Below are positions 1-11,846 of a stretch of DNA of 64,000 nt, piece after piece. The notes beneath the pieces were generated by a model. It made no database searches, was not told the DNA's origin, and saw only the letters and a program-made list of their open reading frames with translations. The translations under genes and the position numbers were made by a program. The stretch's first letter is position 1. Each line of letters starts with the position of its first letter. This DNA is from Massariosphaeria phaeospora (lineage: Eukaryota > Ascomycota > Dothideomycetes > Pleosporales), in the NCBI GenBank assembly GCA_011032825.1, contig JAADJZ010000038.1:186001-250000 (forward strand), in the 5' to 3' direction.

Positions 1-824
1 TGCTTCGAGATGCACACGTCCATGAACAGCCCCTCAACCTGCGCCTCGTTCTTGAAGTTCAGAATATTAGCAAGAACTTCTTTGTGCGCATGCGAGCTGA
101 TGTCGTTCGCTTTCCTAATCAGCTTGATCTCGTGCTCGTCTTTCACGACTCGCGCGAGATTCATCGCAGGCTGCAGCAACTCGGACTCGATGGGAAGGCC
201 CGACACCAGCGGGTCTTGGAATGGGTGCAGGATGTACAACGGACCATGGCAGTACGTGGCCCAGTCCTGGAAGAAATGCTGCAATTCGTCGACGTAGTAG
301 ACTTCATCAATGTCGTACTTGTCCAGAGCCTCGGCTGGATTGGAACCGCGGCCATTCCAGATGACGCGCTTGGGGTCGATTCGCGGGATGAAGAGCACCA
401 GAGAGTCGTGCTGCATGTCGTATATCAGACGGCAGTCGGCCTCGTCGCAACTTCACTGCGTCAGCGCCACTACTCGCCACGCCAGAGGGAGCTCACAAAC
501 CCGCTCAGATAGTAGAAGTAGCGCCGCTGCCGAAACGGCGCGGGCATGTCGCTGTCTTCATTATTCCGCGTGCTCTTGCCAGGCAGATAGACCAGGCCCA
601 CGGACACGCCCAGTTTCTCCTGCACACGTCTGGCATGCTGCTTCGCTGTCATCTCGTCAGCTTCCATCTCGCCACACACCAGCGCAAGCAAACTCACCGG
701 GATACTTCTCCAGCGGCGTCTCGGCCTCGAGATGGAACCAGTACTGCTGCTGCTCCCACTGCAGGCGCGCGGTCAGGTTACGCGCATCGAGCGCACTCGC
801 GCGTGGATTGGCGTTGTCTTCCAT
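1..824 (-). CDS. pepP: Xaa-Pro aminopeptidase (pepP-type, M24B), N-terminal part, cut by window start
   Basis: Metallo-aminopeptidase that removes an N-terminal residue preceding proline. Exons (minus strand): 698-824, 497-645 and 1-440; the introns at 646-697 and 441-496 both keep frame. The start at 822-824 is the first Met of the open frame. The visible ~238 residues are the AMP_N (prolidase N-terminal) domain: a [15 protein letters not shown] segment (with E before K), then [33 protein letters not shown], and the linker into the pita-bread fold with [20 protein letters not shown]. The catalytic metal-binding residues lie beyond the window edge, so activity cannot be judged here. The N-terminus is about 40 residues longer than in usual fungal pepP. 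The family assignment is secure; the exact start is less so. Confidence 0.88.
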
Positions 825-2242
825 CCTAATTCCCTCGCAGGCCGTCCAGTCCAGTGTATCCGTACGCAGGGACTTCCGGAAGTCGGGCCAGCTCAGACGG
901 GAGGATACAGCAGCAGAGAGCGGGCAGCGCAGACTTGAAGCTCAATTAAGGACGTCGCGGCGTATTGACCGGTGAGCAGTGAACGGCGTCAAGTGGGGGC
1001 GACTTCCCTGCACAGGAGCGCCAAGCGAGCCTCCGGTGAAGACTGGGAAGGAGCAACACCAACCTTCCCCAGCGAAGACGCGCCCTTTTCGCCCCAACAC
1101 GCACCGACGGATAAGCGACAATGCTTCGATGCGGCGAATCCAGACGCATGCAGCGAGTGCGGCGAATATCTGCGAGAGCTGGTGAGATTGGGGAAGACGA
1201 GGCGTAAGAAGTCACCGGCCGTCAGATTGCCTGCCACATCGCCGTTTTCCAAGTCCCCTCCGGGCTACCCCGCGCCGCACTCGTCCACGGGTCTGACCGC
1301 TCCACAGCACCAACACCACGGCATGAATGACCACTACTTGTATTGCCCAGCCTGACTGTCCGTGTCTGTGTGCGTGACTCGTGCACCAGCTGCTCTGCCC
1401 TCCTCTGCTATCTCTGCTCTGCGCAACCAGGCTGCCCCGTTTCGCAGCACCGCTCGCAGCCAGCCACAGTGCGGCAGCGACAGACCGATTGGCGCCATCG
1501 GGCATTCGTGTTTCGGGCACAAAGAAAAGCAGACATGCGTGCTGAGAGGACGTGGCGACACAAGCAACGTGCTGATTGGACGAATTAGGGGGTAAGGTGA
1601 CCGGTCGCGGATTCTGGAAGCGAGGTCCTGTTCTTATACGAAGATGGAGATCTGACTACTGTCCGAATCCGATGCAGTGGCTGCTGGCATAGTCGACCGA
1701 CTTCATCTATAATTGCCCATGGTCTTTGCTTGGTTAGTCTCGCCGTGGTGGAGAATCGAGCCCGTGTCGATTGTGGCACAACCATGTACCCCGCTCGTAC
1801 AGCATCACAACCTCGCTGTTCAAATAGTGCACAGCAGGAGAAGAATATTGATCAAACGTCTGTAATTGCGTTACTACACCAACTCGTACTACGACCAGAC
1901 GTTTACCCAAGCCCAAACCATGGAAGTCCCTCATTATGCGGCCAACGCTTGTTATGCCGCGATCCCTCGTCCGCAATCCTGATTTCAACGGTATGTATCT
2001 CTAGAATGGTATTAATATTTCCCCCAAAGAAGTGAAGAAGTCATCCATCTACATGCAAGGAGTGTGAGCCTGTCCAACCTAATAAAGAGTGAGTCCCCCC
2101 TGGATTACCCAACCAACTTGGCCCAATCAGCCAAGTGTGAAAATACCGTAAGAATGCGTTTATCATGCATCAGGTTATCGTTACTTTTGTCGTCAAGGAG
2201 TGTCAAGAAATGAAGAATGTACAGTGGAATAGCACCGGCCTT
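825..2242. other. Intergenic, no gene supported
   Basis: This region lies between the aminopeptidase start and the 3' end of the GPI protein. Several overlapping frames of 60-130 codons exist on both strands between 950 and 1600. None shows a motif, splice-consistent extension or signal peptide. It presumably holds the aminopeptidase promoter. No repeats were recognised. Confidence 0.5.
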
Positions 2243-3727
2243 TTACGCCAAAGCGATCAGGGCTACGGCACCAATCAAGAGCGCAACGAACGGCTTGTTG
2301 GCGTCTGCAGCACCTGTGAATTCTGGCGGCGCGGGAATCTCGCTGGTGGCTGACGATGCTGGCACCTCTAACGGCGGGGTAGGTGTGCCTGACGGGGCTG
2401 GAGCCTCTGGTGGCGGAGCGGGTATTTCCGCTGGAGGCGACGGGGCTTCCGCTGGAGGCGACGGGACTTCCGCTGGAGGTGGTGCCGATGGGGTCTCAGC
2501 AGGCGGTGCCGATGGGGTCTCAGCAGGCGGTGCCGACGAGGTCTCAGCAGGTGGTGCGGGAACGCCTGGCGTAGGTGTGTACGCAGGCGTCTCAGCGGGT
2601 GGAGCTGAGGCACCTGGCACGCTGGACGCGGGAGCAGATTCAACAGGTCCCGAAGGGGCTGGGCCGGAAGGAGGTGAGTAAATTGGAGTGTCAGCTGGAG
2701 CTGATGGCGAAGGAATATATACCGGTGGCGGGGAACCAGGGGTTTCCGCGGGAGGAGATGGCGGGGCGGAATAGTAAGGTGGCGGTGGGATGTGGGTTTC
2801 CGGCGGCGGCGGCGGCGGCGCAGCAGTGTACGGAGGAGGAGCTGGGATCAAAGTCGTCTCTGGGGGAGGCGCCGGGTACGTAATCGGGCAGACAGTCGTG
2901 TAGACTGAAGTCGAGTAGGTTGTGGTAACGATCGTCGTCTCATGGCACTTATCTGAGCAACTAGTGACAGTGATGGTGCTCACGTAAGGCACAGTCAATG
3001 TCGACCTTGTCGTAATAGTAGAAGTGATATCCGGCACCGAAGAACTGCCATAGACGGGAGGCGACGGAGTGTACGCTGGTGGAGGTGGTGGGTGGATTAC
3101 AGTCGTGGTGTTAGGATACGTCGGAGGCGGCGGAGGCGGCGGGGAAGCGTAGGTTGGGGGAGGTGCAGGCGGATACTCGGTCGAGCTCTCAGGGCACGGA
3201 GTAGTAGTGTTTGCCGGGGGCTTTGTGGTCATCAGAAAATGGAGTCACGAATGTGGACCAGAGCTTATAACTTACAGGCGGCGGGATATGGGTGTAACTT
3301 GGTGGAGGAATGGGCGTGTAGATTGGTGGGGGAGGAGGAGAATAGACTGGCGGCGGTGTCTCAGTCGAGCTCTCCGGGCAAGGAGTGGTCGTGTCCTCCA
3401 CCGGTGGCTGTCAAAGAGAGTTAGCAAGCACTCATACACCCGTATCAGAACTTGGCTTACCGTGTACGGGGGAGGCGTGTACGGAGGGGGCGTATAAGGC
3501 GGAGGCGTGTATGGTGGAGGCGTGTACACGTCGCTGCTGGTGTCACATGGTGTAGATGTCGGCGCCGGCGGTGGAGGCTAGAAATCATTAGTATCGATTT
3601 CGTAGCACCAACCAGTCACGAGACTTACAGGAATCTCCGTGGAACTATTGGGAAGATACCCCGTCCCCGGGATCTTGTGGGCAGTAGCTGAGCCGAAGAG
3701 GGCAAGCAGCGGAACAGTGTATTTCAT
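2243..3727 (-). CDS. Pro/Tyr-rich secreted protein, predicted GPI-anchored cell-wall protein
   Basis: Likely extracellular structural wall protein of 441 residues. Exons: 3629-3727, 3461-3577, 3276-3407 and 2243-3220; all three introns (51, 53 and 55 bp) are phase 0. The N-terminus MKYTVPLLALFGSATA is a signal peptide. The body is Pro-rich, with TPPPY, PPPPPTY and APPAETP repeats. A central Thr/Ser/Val stretch (TITTRSTLTVPYVSTITVT, then TSCSDKCHETT) resembles O-glycosylated segments of fungal wall proteins. The C-terminus (FTGAADANKPFVALLIGAVALIALA, last ~17 residues hydrophobic) fits a GPI-attachment signal with omega site near Gly/Ala/Asp. Exons 2, 3 and 4 each open with a related PP...TPC module, which suggests exon amplification. 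The substrate or partner is unknown. The signal and GPI calls are read from composition, not from a predictor. Confidence 0.8.
2430..2552. repeat. Coding tandem repeats in the GPI protein
   Basis: Two copies of a 21-bp unit (2430-2450, 2451-2471) are followed by three copies of a 24-bp unit (2481-2504, 2505-2528 and a diverged 2529-2552). They encode the PS-PPAE / TPSAPPAE-type repeats. Unit lengths are multiples of three, so copy number can change without breaking the frame. Confidence 0.85.
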
Positions 3728-5674
3728 GTTGCTTCAGACGCGGGTAATTGGCAACAGTAGTGCTGATTGAACGAATGAACGCTTTCGGAAACGAAGGGAA
3801 TAGAGCAACCGTAGCGAGAGAGTTGCTGCTGTCGAAGGCTGGGTGAGCAAATCGGAGGCTGGTTATCTCACAACAGATTATCGCCAGGAGCTCAGAGGGG
3901 GACGCTCGACCTAATATGCAGACGGGGCCGCTCCACCAGCCCTTTGGATATCGGTCGAGCGACCCACGCGTGAGTGAGCAACGGCACGCTTGGGCCGAAA
4001 AAAGCTTGATCCGAGGTCTCTGCCCCGTATCAATGGAGACTTGTGGATCCCGCATTGTTGGTTATCGTACGTTGTGGGTTAGAGACATGGTGTTACTCCA
4101 AGAGAGGCAATAAGCTGTCGGAGACCCTGGCAACTGGGCGAACCTAAACCAAACTTCAGCCATCCAAGAGGCTAGAAAAACCAGACCTGCAGGAAGTGAC
4201 CGGGTGTAAGCAATTGACCGGAGCCGAGTGAATGCAGCCTGGTCCCCTTCCCGCCAGCTCAATTTTCATGTGCTGGCGCCAGCTTGCTCTTCGAGGAATG
4301 TTGCCTGCATGCGCTAATCGTGTGTTACCACCGCGTTGGTCCAGTATCTTTCGCGCCAAGTGAGGTCGAGCCCGTGGATGGAGAACAGCTCCACAGTAAG
4401 CAGAGTTGGGCAGTCAGACTCGCAGATCACGACAACAAAGCGAGCAGCGTCAAAGGCAAGTACCATATTCAGACTGCGAAAGTTTCGACGCTCGAGGATA
4501 AACGATAATTTAAAAAAGACGGCGCGGCACTTGCACAAACCTCGTGCCCAAGCAACGGGTAAGGAGCTTGGACAACGTCGGCTTAAAATAGCAGCACAAC
4601 GTCGATCAATCAGGACGATCTTTCGATATCTTTTCCATGCCCATTATTTGCCAGCAGCCTAGTCAATAGCACATGGCGATCCTCACGACGCTCTGAAGAC
4701 CTGCCATTTCTAGCATACGGAGTAGAAAGATGGAGATTCCTGTCACCAGATGATTTTGGCTGAGAGCCGGGGCGGGCCGGTGGCTGGTTGCTATCGCGAT
4801 GGCGGGCTTTTTATACTTCCACCACTCGGGAACATGCAGAACAGGTCGACCGCCCTAGCCAGTGCTCAAATAAGGCGTGTTATCGAAGATAAGATCCATG
4901 GATTCCATTTCGGACCTGGCATCCTTTGCTGCCGTTACACTCGCTTGCGCGACTTCCAGGGCTGCTCCGTATCAATCACCTGCATGATGTCAACACACCA
5001 GCACCAGCCTTGTCGCTATCATTCTTCTCCACTCATCACACCACTTCCTCAACTTCGTACCATGGCTCTTTCCCTGTTCCTTTTTCTTACAAAGGGTATC
5101 ATCGTCTTGCCTTTGTTCCTGCAGAAGCTGCCCTTGCCGTCTGATGTGTCAACGCCTGTTTCTTGTGCCGAACGGCTGACGCTGCTGGTCCGGCTTCGCT
5201 GTCCGCTAGCTAACGGCTCCCATGCATGAGGCAGTAAAGTCTTCGTTCCTTGCGTGCTACTGCAGGTCGATTCTGATGTCAGCAGCTCATTCGCCTGTGC
5301 CTGTGCCTGTCAGCTGCAGAAACGGCAGAGCAGCGTCGTTACTCGGTGCCCAAGTATTGATGCGCCGAATCGGGACATTATTTATCGATAGCGTTGCAGT
5401 CCTGCATGATGCGTGATGATTGATGGGCTACCTAGCTTGATAGGTGGTAGTCTCTGTAGCGGTCTCGGCTCTTGGGAGGCGCGATGAATCGGGCCGTCGA
5501 TGATCCGAGCCGCTAGAGATTGGATATTGGAAACAGACTTTGAGGCGATCGTCTTGACAGTTCAGCAGTTTCAATCAATAAGTAAGTAGTTTATCTCGAT
5601 CAAACGTCTACGACAAAAAAGAACGTCCAGTCTAGCAAAAGATCGAACGCCATACCTCCCCCAAAACGGCCCAT
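3728..5674. other. Intergenic, no gene supported
   Basis: Nearly 2 kb between the GPI-protein start and the next gene's 3' end. The longest open frame is 4750-5229 (+). It lacks a recognisable domain or splice-consistent neighbours and is not called. The region probably contains the GPI-gene promoter; nothing else was recognised. Confidence 0.45.
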
Positions 5675-7638
5675 CTACCCACATTTCCCCCCATTAAAAG
5701 CACAAATGCAGCCATTCAGCGCCCCGGTACACGCCCCGCCCTTACCATTGCACCTCTGATCCCCACAGCAAATCTGATCCGTCGGACAACACAACTCACC
5801 CGGAAACTTGCCATCACTCGCACTACACGTCCCCCCCTGCGCGGGCCCACCACACTGCGAGCACATGACCGAGGTCGGCAGCAACCCGCCATGAATTAGC
5901 GCGTCGTGTGTCTGCGACCGGATCCCCGCTTCGTAGGACTGGTCTCCGTCCAGGCCGTTGACCACGCCCTTGTTGGGCGCGTTCTTGAAACACTGCTCGG
6001 CGATGGTTTGTAAGGAGTCCCAGCAGGCTGTCTGCTGGGTGCCGGTGGCTGCGGTTGCGCGGGAGGCAAATAGTTCGTTGGCGCTTACGCCGACGCGGAT
6101 GGTGCAGGCGGGACCGTTGGATGTGACGACGGCAGCGGTTGCGGGTATGTTGGCGGGGACTTCACATTTGTTGCTGCACAGGGCTACACGGGTACGGATA
6201 GGTAAGCAGGGGACGTAGCAAGGCTTTAGGGTGTGTATGTATGTGTGGACAGGACTCACTTTCTCGTAACTTGTATAGCACGTCTTTCGGTTTGACTTTG
6301 GAGTCGTCTGCGAGCTTCACCCACTGCGCGATGGTTTCGGCCGAGTTCTCGCTGCAGCTAAGTGTGCCCGAGTTTTTCGGTGCAGCCGGTGCGGGCTTGG
6401 AGTTGACGAGGTCCATGAAATGCTGGATACCGGTGGCATAATCCTTGCTGTAGGTGTCTTTGTCCAGACCACCGTAAAAGGCACAAGGACAGTTTCGGTT
6501 CGGGTCTGCGGTGCAAAGCTTCTGGTCGTTGTGTTTGCATTCGTCGACGTTACAGTCGATGGGACCGTTGTTGGTGCCGGCAGCTTTGGGGCACTTGTTT
6601 TGTTCCTTGTTCTCGCAGTTGCCTGTATGGCTTGTCAGTGTTTACCAATTCTAGGAGGACGGCAATGGAGATAAGGGGACGGTGTCAGCTGGGGATCGAC
6701 GTACAACCTGTGTTCGGTGCAACGCACACGCCGTTGACCCCCGCACAGTCCACACACTGAAGGCCCTTGGCACAAGTGTTCTAGGGAGTCTTCAGATCAT
6801 TCGGGTTAATCACCACGGAGTGGGGGAACCCCTTGGGCGTATTCCGATCAATGCTCTTGAAAGACATATACGTATTCGCATACAGCTCCAATACCGTTAC
6901 CACGCTGTAGAGAATTCCACCAAACTCCATGGTAGCTCCCAGTAAGGGGATGTACCCGAGAGCTTTCGTTCCTAGTGCGACAATATCGAACTGGCTATTA
7001 GCTATATTGTATCTTTTGATGAACGAGGCGGCGAGCTCAGGCCCAAGCAGATCAATGAGACCATTGATGATTGACGCCGGCGGGAGGTTGGGGATCAAGC
7101 CGCGTTTGCCAGTCTGGGGTAGCTCTGCGCTGAGAGACGTGCTGTACACTATGCCCTGTATCTTCTCGGCAAGGTCCGGTGCGACAAAGAGAGAATATTC
7201 CGTTTTGCCGTTGGCTGTAGCTGTAAACATGCCGACTTGTGCAGCTGTGGCTTTCGTAAAGGGAGCGTAAGCACCCGAGGTCACTGTCACTGTATTGGAG
7301 GAGAGGGCGGCCGGGTTGGAGCCTACGAAGTTTGTGTTAGATTGATCGATGGAGTAGTGTTTGCTGTCGACTGTCGTGGCAATCGCACTAGAGACCTTGT
7401 ATAGCATTTAGTATTCGAAGAGTAAAATGGAAGGGACGTAACTGACTGAGAATGGTTGTTGTTGGCGACCCTGAAGGATAATGGCATCGGTAGAGAGTGT
7501 TTTTGATTCGGCTTCGGCGGTTGCTAGAGACGCAGCAGGCCATGGTTCAGGTATATAGGTAGCTGAAGTAAAAGTAGAGCCGAGAAGCAGTATACATGTT
7601 GCCGCAAGTCGAGACGAAGAGCGCAGTTGAGATGACAT
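5675..7638 (-). CDS. Secreted Cys-rich protein of unknown function, interrupted by an in-frame TAG
   Basis: Not recognised as a known family. Exons: 7447-7638, 6705-7395 (contains a stop), 6260-6622 and 5675-6183; introns 7396-7446, 6623-6704 and 6184-6259 all keep phase. The start at 7638 gives a signal peptide (MSSQLRSSSRLAATCILLLG, then STFTSA). An upstream in-frame Met at 7695 would bury it. Residues ~65-268 are a Cys-poor globular region. After it come a Cys-rich segment (NTCAKGLQCVDCAG, CENKEQNKC), a middle domain with ACWDSLQTIAEQC, and a knottin-like C-terminal tail (CSQCGG, CCPTDQICCGDQ, CICAFNGGKCG). A TAG at 6781-6783 lies in frame between these parts. Either it is a nonsense mutation, or an alternative phase-0 114-bp intron (6781-6894, donor GTATTG) removes it. 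Full length would be about 580 residues, or 545 if spliced. Confidence 0.6.
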
Positions 7639-8297
7639 GAGGAAAAGGCTGTCGAGATCAAGAGCTACTGGACAATGAGAAAGGTATGTGACCAAACAGT
7701 CGTGTATCAGTGCGTGATACTAGATTGCCTTTCCTAAAGATTCTTGCCCATGATATAAAGCCATCGCTGGGGCTATGCTGAAGCCGAAATCCGAGGCTTC
7801 ATCAGCTAGACGCCGGACGGGTACCCACATGGCGCCAGCGTATTGTTTATGTTTCAGCCTTCTCCAACTACCAGTGGGCTCGTCCGGATAGCTCTTGACG
7901 GTGTTTGGTGACCTATGGCGCAGCACAGCAAAAAGGGCTACAAAGACCGGGTCAGTAATGCGTGATTACTGGTACGCACGAGCCTTCTTTTGCTTGTTTT
8001 CGATAAGCTTATGGACTGAAAGCTTGAGCTACGGGTAAGCTTGTGGTCCATTAGCTTAGGATTCGGCTTCCGGTGTGCTTACTTACCCTAATAGTCGTCA
8101 GCTGTCTTGGAACGGATGCTAATTTGACATTACACAATCAGCATACCGAATCAGCCTCATCTTAAAGTCCACATGGCTGTCTCAAAAGCCAATGTATAAA
8201 CCATCGCCAGTCGTACAACTGGCGCACATATTCCATTCACAGACCAAGCTCTCCAGAATCATTCCAAATTCCAACTGATCTTCCCATCAGACTTACC
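7639..8297. promoter_or_regulatory. Divergent intergenic region with CCAAT and TATA boxes
   Basis: 659 bp separating two divergently transcribed secreted-protein genes. A CCAAT box (8189-8193) runs directly into TATAAA (8195-8200), about 100 bp upstream of the ATG at 8298. That is a plausible core promoter for the plus-strand gene. No motif for the minus gene was identified. Confidence 0.5.
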
Positions 8298-9467
8298 ATG
8301 CTTCTATTATCGCTTCCTTCGCTTCATCCTTCGGGCATAGCCCTGTGTTTTGCAGTTGCTTTGCTGCCCGTTAGCTCAGGTTTCTGGATAGACCCAGCCT
8401 CTTGCCACGATAATAACGGGGCATACACCATGACAACGGCCATGAACGCCGCGAAAGCGATCATTGAAGATGCGTCGACGCATATATCTGCGCAGTTTCT
8501 GGCCAATCCCGCCAATGCGAAAATGAAGAACCTAGCTTCGCTCATCTTTGGAAACGATGATAGCATCAGCAAGGCGCGAGGTAGGTACAAATACGCCCAA
8601 AGATACAAGACTGCAAGACTGATGATCCCGGTCCCGTTTATCAGACTTCTTCGACAGAATGCACGATCCGCTGTCCAATCATCTACTGTCCATCGTGAAG
8701 GACACTCTTCGCATATACTGCAACGATGCGCACTTTGAGCATGCCATGCGCACTTTGAGCATGCCGCAGGAAGTGATTCGATTTATATAGGCGAAGTTAC
8801 AACGTACGATACGGATAACGACTTTATCTCCATCCGGGGTAAACAGGCGATCGAAGGCCCCGACGACCACGCGTTTTCTTACAGTGACACCCAGGTTGGC
8901 GCGCTCGAGTGGAGCGGCATTGTGGTGAACCCAGTCGACCTCCAAAAAATCAATGACGCCAATGCGCGCGACCTCACGATTCCTGGACTCGTAGCCATCC
9001 TCAAAGATGTGACGAAGCAGGTGCAGCGATCTGCCGTACCGGATCATGTGGATGGGATTTGTATCTCGCAGGATACGATAGTGGCTCATGAGGTTTGTAT
9101 TCTTTCTAGCGCACTTCAAAGTCATCGACTGGTAATGGCGGGATCAATGGATGTACTGACATAGAAAACAGTTATTCCACACTATAGTAGCAATGAAGAA
9201 CAATCAGTACAACACAAGGGCTATAGATGTTAAGTTGCCGGGTTCGAACACGCTGGGATATGAATGGGCTGCAATCCGCACCCTGGCCGGAACAGGCCAA
9301 GGCTGGCAGAACGCAGGTAAGTCTTACGCTGTCCTAGTGAAGATAGAAGCTGACATGGTCCTATCGGTGTAGACTCGCTCATGTATTTTGCTTGCCTTGC
9401 TGTCTGGGTTGATAGCCTGGGTATGAGCGTCAATGATGACGGGAAGATCAACATACCTATGCCGTAG
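8298..9467 (+). pseudogene. Secreted HExxH (zincin-like) protein gene, frameshifted by a 20-bp tandem duplication
   Basis: Probable secreted metallopeptidase relative. Exons: 8298-8580, 8645-9092, 9172-9316 and 9373-9467, with introns of 64, 79 and 56 bp. The N-terminus is hydrophobic (GIALCFAVALLPVSSG), consistent with a signal peptide after MLLLSLPSLHPS. The zinc-binding motif HELFH is split by the intron: His-Glu ends exon 2 and Leu-Phe-His opens exon 3. The splice phases of all four exons agree only if one copy of the 20-bp repeat at 8726-8765 is discounted. As it stands the frame shifts and stops at about 8791, before HELFH. The product would then be ~143 residues without an active site. 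The class follows from the motif and secretion only, with no overall homology claimed. An assembly error is possible. Confidence 0.68.
8726..8765. repeat. Perfect 20-bp tandem direct duplication inside an exon
   Basis: The unit atgcgcactttgagcatgcc occurs at 8726-8745 and again at 8746-8765 with no mismatch. Because 20 is not a multiple of three it shifts the reading frame of the zincin-like gene. Confidence 0.95.
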
Positions 9468-9823
9468 TGGTCAGGACGAATCGTAGTAACTAGCATAGCT
9501 TTGGTACCTATACCGAGTCATATCGTGAGATTTCTTCAGTCACCGCATTTCCAAGATGTGATGCTATGTTCATTGATCGCAGTGTATCTCGACCAGAGTA
9601 GCCTTCATCAACTGTTAATGTGTCGATGCGACTTGATGCCAATGTAGCAAGGTTAGACGAGGCTCGTCCATGGGCTCGCTAAAACCTTCCTCCAATGTAC
9701 CAAGCACCGAACTGGTCAGGCAATGGTCGGTTGCGTAATCCCTGCATCGCCACTTGCATGACGCGTGAAACCCTGTTATTTTCTTGATATTCGTGGGGGA
9801 CGAAGGTGCACTGTGTCAATCCA
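9468..9823. other. Convergent 3' intergenic region
   Basis: This is the 356 bp between the stop of the zincin-like gene and the stop of DML1. No gene or repeat was seen; it presumably contains both 3' UTRs. Confidence 0.5.
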
Positions 9824-11846
9824 TCAATCGTCCTCGTCGCTATCGCTACCACTGTCCCAGCCTTCGTCATATTCCTCAGCGATCGTCTGCAGCCCGTCGC
9901 ACAGCGTTTCTCGCTCTTCCAAGCCGGCCATGCGCCGTACAAGCTGCTCGATTGAGCGGACCTGATTCGCCACTGCAGTACTCGTAGTGAGCCCGGAGTA
10001 CACTGCGACCTTGTTGGCTTGACCCGAGCCAACGTCGAATATTGATGGGAAACTGTCGAGCAGAGGAAAGAGCAGTGGTGCTGAGAATCTTTTTATGGGT
10101 AATCGTTAGTCAGTGTGGACAGTGGCTTCAATAGTGGGTCATCCTGTATTCACGTAGCAGACGACTAGCTCAAACGGCTTGTGGGAAAATTGAACTTACC
10201 TCTGCAGGGCAGGGCCGTGGTTGAACCCATCGCGAGGGTCTCGGCCGGCGCCTTCTTCTGGTATATGCCAGTCCCCTCGCGAAGCTTCCGCTCTACCAAA
10301 GATGTGTTCCTTCTTCGACGGTCTAGAAGGCGTGATCCGATAATCTTTAGTGAACGCGTCGATGTCGAATCGGTTCAACTCGTCGTCGCCTTCGCTCGGC
10401 CGAGACGTGGTGGAACCGGCTTTCTCGGCTTGCGCAATGCGTTGTTCAGATTTCTCTGCGAGGACATCCGGGTCAGCAACACTCATCTCAAGCTTTGCAA
10501 TCCTGCGTTTGCCTGTGCTGTTGAACGAGTCTTCGATGTCCTGCAGCGTTCCTGGCCTGCCGTTAGAAGACTTTAGGCGGACAGGAATTGTCATGCTCTC
10601 CATGGCCACGGCTTGGAGGGCACCGATATGCCACGGCGAACTCGAGTCTAACGTGAGGTAAGGAGGGAGTTTGACGGGACTGTTCGACATCGGAATGTAG
10701 ACAGATGACTGCTCGGCGAGGACATGGAGAGACCGCGACGAGTTCACAATCTGCTGCAGCCTCCTCTCCTGGTCTGCATTAGTCTTTCCCCTCATAGTAT
10801 CCCGTTTCATGCATACCCTCGGCACTGCCGTGTTCCCGCCTTGCTCGCCTATCCCCCATGTCCAGATACTCAGCTTCCCATACTCATCTCGAAGTCGCTC
10901 TAACCAGCCGCTGGCCCATCCTCCCCAAGCATCATCGACGCCAGTGAAAATCTGGAGTCCCTGCAAACCATCGCACTCTTCGACAAACGGCCGGAGGTCT
11001 CGGTCCACAAGATCCACCTCGCGCTCCAGCTTTTCGAACAGGTCCAAGCCGACGTCCCACTTTTCAAATGCCATCAGCTTGTCATTGACCTCGAAGTCGG
11101 AGAGCTGGACAAGAGACTTTGGATGGTAATAGAGACGTGAGTAGTCGGACCAATACCGGACCGTGGAGGTGTTTAGTGGAGGCGGGACAAGACCAGCATC
11201 GAGATGAGTTTGGTACGGTGATGGCGGAATTGGTTGGGAGCGTTGCACTATAGGTTTCGAAGGCCTGCATTCGTCAGCAAGTGTTAGATGAAGATGGAGT
11301 CAGTATCAGGCTACCAAACCCCGCTTTTCCCAACATTCCCATCATCCTCCGGCTCGTAAAGTGCATTGACCTTCCTCATGCTCCCGAACGCACCCTTGAG
11401 GTCGTATATGAGCGTCCTGGGTGTGAAAGTATCGGACCCATCCGGCGCGATCCCCGCTCGGAAAGATACATCATGATTGACGGCAGACTCAGGTTCCGGT
11501 GGGTACGTAAAGTAGGATTCCTTTGCTAGTTAGAAGAGAATGAGTTAATCATGTAAGATGGTCAGGGGATTGGTGTAGATGGGTTGGAATTTTATGTGCA
11601 GTTTCTCAAATCGGAATGAGCGATGACGAAGCGAAGAAATTGCGCGGTCTAGTTTGGAAAAACCCCACTAGACAAGAAGTCATCATATCTTTGCATCGCG
11701 AGACAAGCAGATCAGTCAGGCCTGAGACTCTGGCTGGACGATGAGATCTGAAGGATAAAGCGCAGGGTACTGACTTGTGTGTTCCAGTAGTGAGTACCGA
11801 GATAGTTGCTCTGCTGGCCAAACTGCAGGGTCACTATCTCATGCAT
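9824..11846 (-). CDS. DML1: DML1/Misato family mitochondrial-inheritance protein
   Basis: Tubulin-like protein required in yeast for mitochondrial DNA inheritance and partitioning of the mitochondrial compartment. Exons: 11775-11846, 11315-11520, 10200-11264 and 9824-10088; introns 254, 50 and 111 bp. Total 535 residues, close to the family's usual size. Exon 1 encodes the diagnostic Misato segment II start ([20 protein letters not shown], followed by WNTQ). Exon 2 continues with [11 protein letters not shown] and the [19 protein letters not shown] segment. Exon 3 holds the tubulin-3-like part with [13 protein letters not shown] and [16 protein letters not shown]. The C-terminus is acidic ([10 protein letters not shown]). 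All splice phases agree. The first intron is unusually long for this window. Convergent with the upstream gene. The 5' end is only 284 bp from the PRP18 stop. Confidence 0.93.

Noticed and set aside
1020..1595. Cluster of overlapping 60-130-codon frames on both strands
   Set aside because: GC-rich intergenic DNA gives long frames by chance. None shows splice or motif support.
4750..5229. 159-codon plus-strand open frame
   Set aside because: No domain, signal peptide or splice-consistent extension; composition looks random.
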